A DNA stretch of 5,567 bases from Atribacteria bacterium SCGC AAA255-N14. GTDB taxonomy: Bacteria; Atribacterota; JS1; SB-45; 34-128. Within the stretch, counting starts at the first letter, position 1, and each line of letters starts with the position of its first letter. The position numbers and the translations under genes were made by a program. Positions 4,500 to 5,567 of the stretch are shown here, one piece after another. The stretch spans positions 1 to 5,567 of the forward strand of contig ASPC01000079.1 of the NCBI GenBank assembly GCA_000405345.1, read 5' to 3'. Under the pieces are notes generated by a model. That model was given only the letters and a program-made list of their open reading frames with translations, was not told the origin of the DNA and searched no databases.

Positions 4500-5567
4500 A
4501 TGAGTGCTAAATCAATATATAGTAAATTAAATAATATAAACCGAAGAAAGTTTTATTTGACCTTAACTCTTGTTTTACTTTCATTGTTTTCCGTAATTTT
4601 CATAAACCAAATTTCTTCTCCCTATGCAATTAATTCTTTTGCTGCCAGCACTCTCAGTTCGGTTAGTTATCCGGTTCAATTAGCCTATTTTTACGAAGCA
4701 GGGTGTCACGATTGCGATAAAGCCAAGATTGTATTGAAAGATATTTCTGAAAAATATCCTGAAAATTTAATCTTAAAAAGTTTTGACATTAATATAACCG
4801 AGAATACGGAATTAGCTGAATCCTTAGGCGAATTAAACCAGATGCCCGAAGAGGAAAGACTTTTGGTTCCGGTTCTATTTATAGGAGATGATTACCTTTT
4901 TAGAGATGCTATTACCTTTGATAATTTAGACAAATTAATTCAGAAGTATTCAACCACAGAAACTGTTCCTCCCTGGGAAAAAGTTAAGGAAAAAGACCTT
5001 ACAGCTCAAGATAGATTAATAGCTCGTTTTCAGTCCTTCGGTCTGGCTGCAGTAGCAGTGAGCGGGCTGATCGATGGTATAAATCCTTGTGCCTTTGCCA
5101 CCATCATCTTCTTTATTTCTTATCTTACCCTAATCAAGCGAAAAGGAAGAGAAATTCTCTGGGTAGGAGGAATATTTACCCTGTCCGTCTTTCTGACCTA
5201 TTTCTTAATCGGTACAGGGGCTTTAAAGATGATTACTTCTTTATCCTTTTTACCTTTAGTTCGAAAGATATTCATTCTGGTTACTGCCGCCCTTGCCTTA
5301 ATTTTAGGGGTGGTCAGTCTATATGACTATCTCCAATTTAAGAAAAAGGGGACTACCAAAGATGCCAAACTCCAATTACCCTCATTCTTAAAGAATATGA
5401 TTCACTCTGCTATTCGTAAAAATGTAAAGCTGAGTAATTATATCTTAATGGCTGCAGTAACTGCCTTTATTGTTTCTCTTTTAGAGTTAGCCTGTACCGG
5501 TCAGATTTATCTTCCTACCATTATGTTTATTAGCACTATCCCTGATTTGAAGGTTAATGCTTTATTT
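4500..5567 (+). CDS. Thioredoxin-like/CcdA (DsbD-type) membrane thiol-disulfide transporter, C-terminus beyond the window
   Basis: Likely carries reducing equivalents across the cytoplasmic membrane to an extracytoplasmic thioredoxin fold, serving disulfide reduction or cytochrome c maturation. The first 356 codons are visible. Residues 18-36 form a membrane anchor or signal. A thioredoxin/glutaredoxin-like domain (about 58-150) has YFYEAGCHDC with the CxxC pair Cys69 and Cys72 and the expected cis-proline in LVPVLFIGD (Pro124). Membrane segments follow at about 181-211, 219-241, 254-276 and 312-336. Two lone cysteines sit in CcdA positions: DGINPCAF (Cys197) and ELACTGQIYLPT (Cys332). Thioredoxin at the N-terminus differs from classical DsbD, where it is C-terminal. 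The ATG at 4500 has AAGGG 14 nt upstream, a long spacing; it overlaps the stop of an 8-codon frame (4474-4500) whose significance is doubtful. The gene is divergent from lexA and is probably not part of its regulon. Confidence 0.9.
   Translation, partial: MSAKSIYSKLNNINRRKFYLTLTLVLLSLFSVIFINQISSPYAINSFAASTLSSVSYPVQLAYFYEAGCHDCDKAKIVLKDISEKYPENLILKSFDINITENTELAESLGELNQMPEEERLLVPVLFIGDDYLFRDAITFDNLDKLIQKYSTTETVPPWEKVKEKDLTAQDRLIARFQSFGLAAVAVSGLIDGINPCAFATIIFFISYLTLIKRKGREILWVGGIFTLSVFLTYFLIGTGALKMITSLSFLPLVRKIFILVTAALALILGVVSLYDYLQFKKKGTTKDAKLQLPSFLKNMIHSAIRKNVKLSNYILMAAVTAFIVSLLELACTGQIYLPTIMFISTIPDLKVNALF

Noticed and set aside
4474..4500. 8-codon leader peptide overlapping the thioredoxin-CcdA start (TAATG)
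   Set aside because: It has no ribosome binding site of its own, is very short, and such overlaps are common by chance in AT-rich DNA.
5087..5326. 79-codon open frame on the plus strand
   Set aside because: It is an out-of-frame shadow of the thioredoxin-CcdA gene.

Overview
The window comes from an AT-rich bacterial chromosome. Three genes lie on the minus strand, lexA, then a DUF72/YecE-family gene, then a dnaE-like polymerase gene that runs off the left edge. One gene on the plus strand, a thioredoxin-CcdA fusion, runs off the right edge. The LexA operator is of the Gram-positive type (core AAACGTATGTTT). The intergenic DNA carries short palindromic and 7-9 bp tandem repeats of the sort common in uncultured, environmentally derived genomes. 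I cannot name the phylum from the sequence. An uncultured lineage such as Atribacterota, Aerophobota or Omnitrophota is only a guess.

Layout. 1-2170 (-): N-terminal 723 codons of a DNA polymerase III alpha subunit, intact as far as it is visible. 2171-2629: non-coding, holding (reading leftwards) a second LexA operator with a matching promoter, a cluster of GC-rich palindromes, short tandem repeats and the polymerase ribosome binding site. 2630-3460 (-): DUF72 protein. 3466-4077 (-): LexA repressor. 4078-4499: divergent intergenic region with a very strong lexA promoter that carries a LexA operator between its -35 and -10, a second 18-bp inverted repeat, and a probable promoter for the rightward gene. 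4500-5567 (+): membrane thiol-disulfide transporter with an N-terminal thioredoxin-like domain.

How it fits together. LexA and DUF72 are separated by 5 nt and should be co-transcribed from the self-repressed lexA promoter. The same 12-bp LexA core recurs just after the DUF72 gene. It again sits directly behind a -35-like hexamer and points at the polymerase gene. The simplest reading is an SOS regulon of repressor, a putative DNA-interacting TIM-barrel protein and an accessory or damage-tolerance DnaE. The roughly 400-nt leader in front of the polymerase has been filled with palindromic repeats. The thioredoxin-CcdA gene is divergent and probably unrelated in function.
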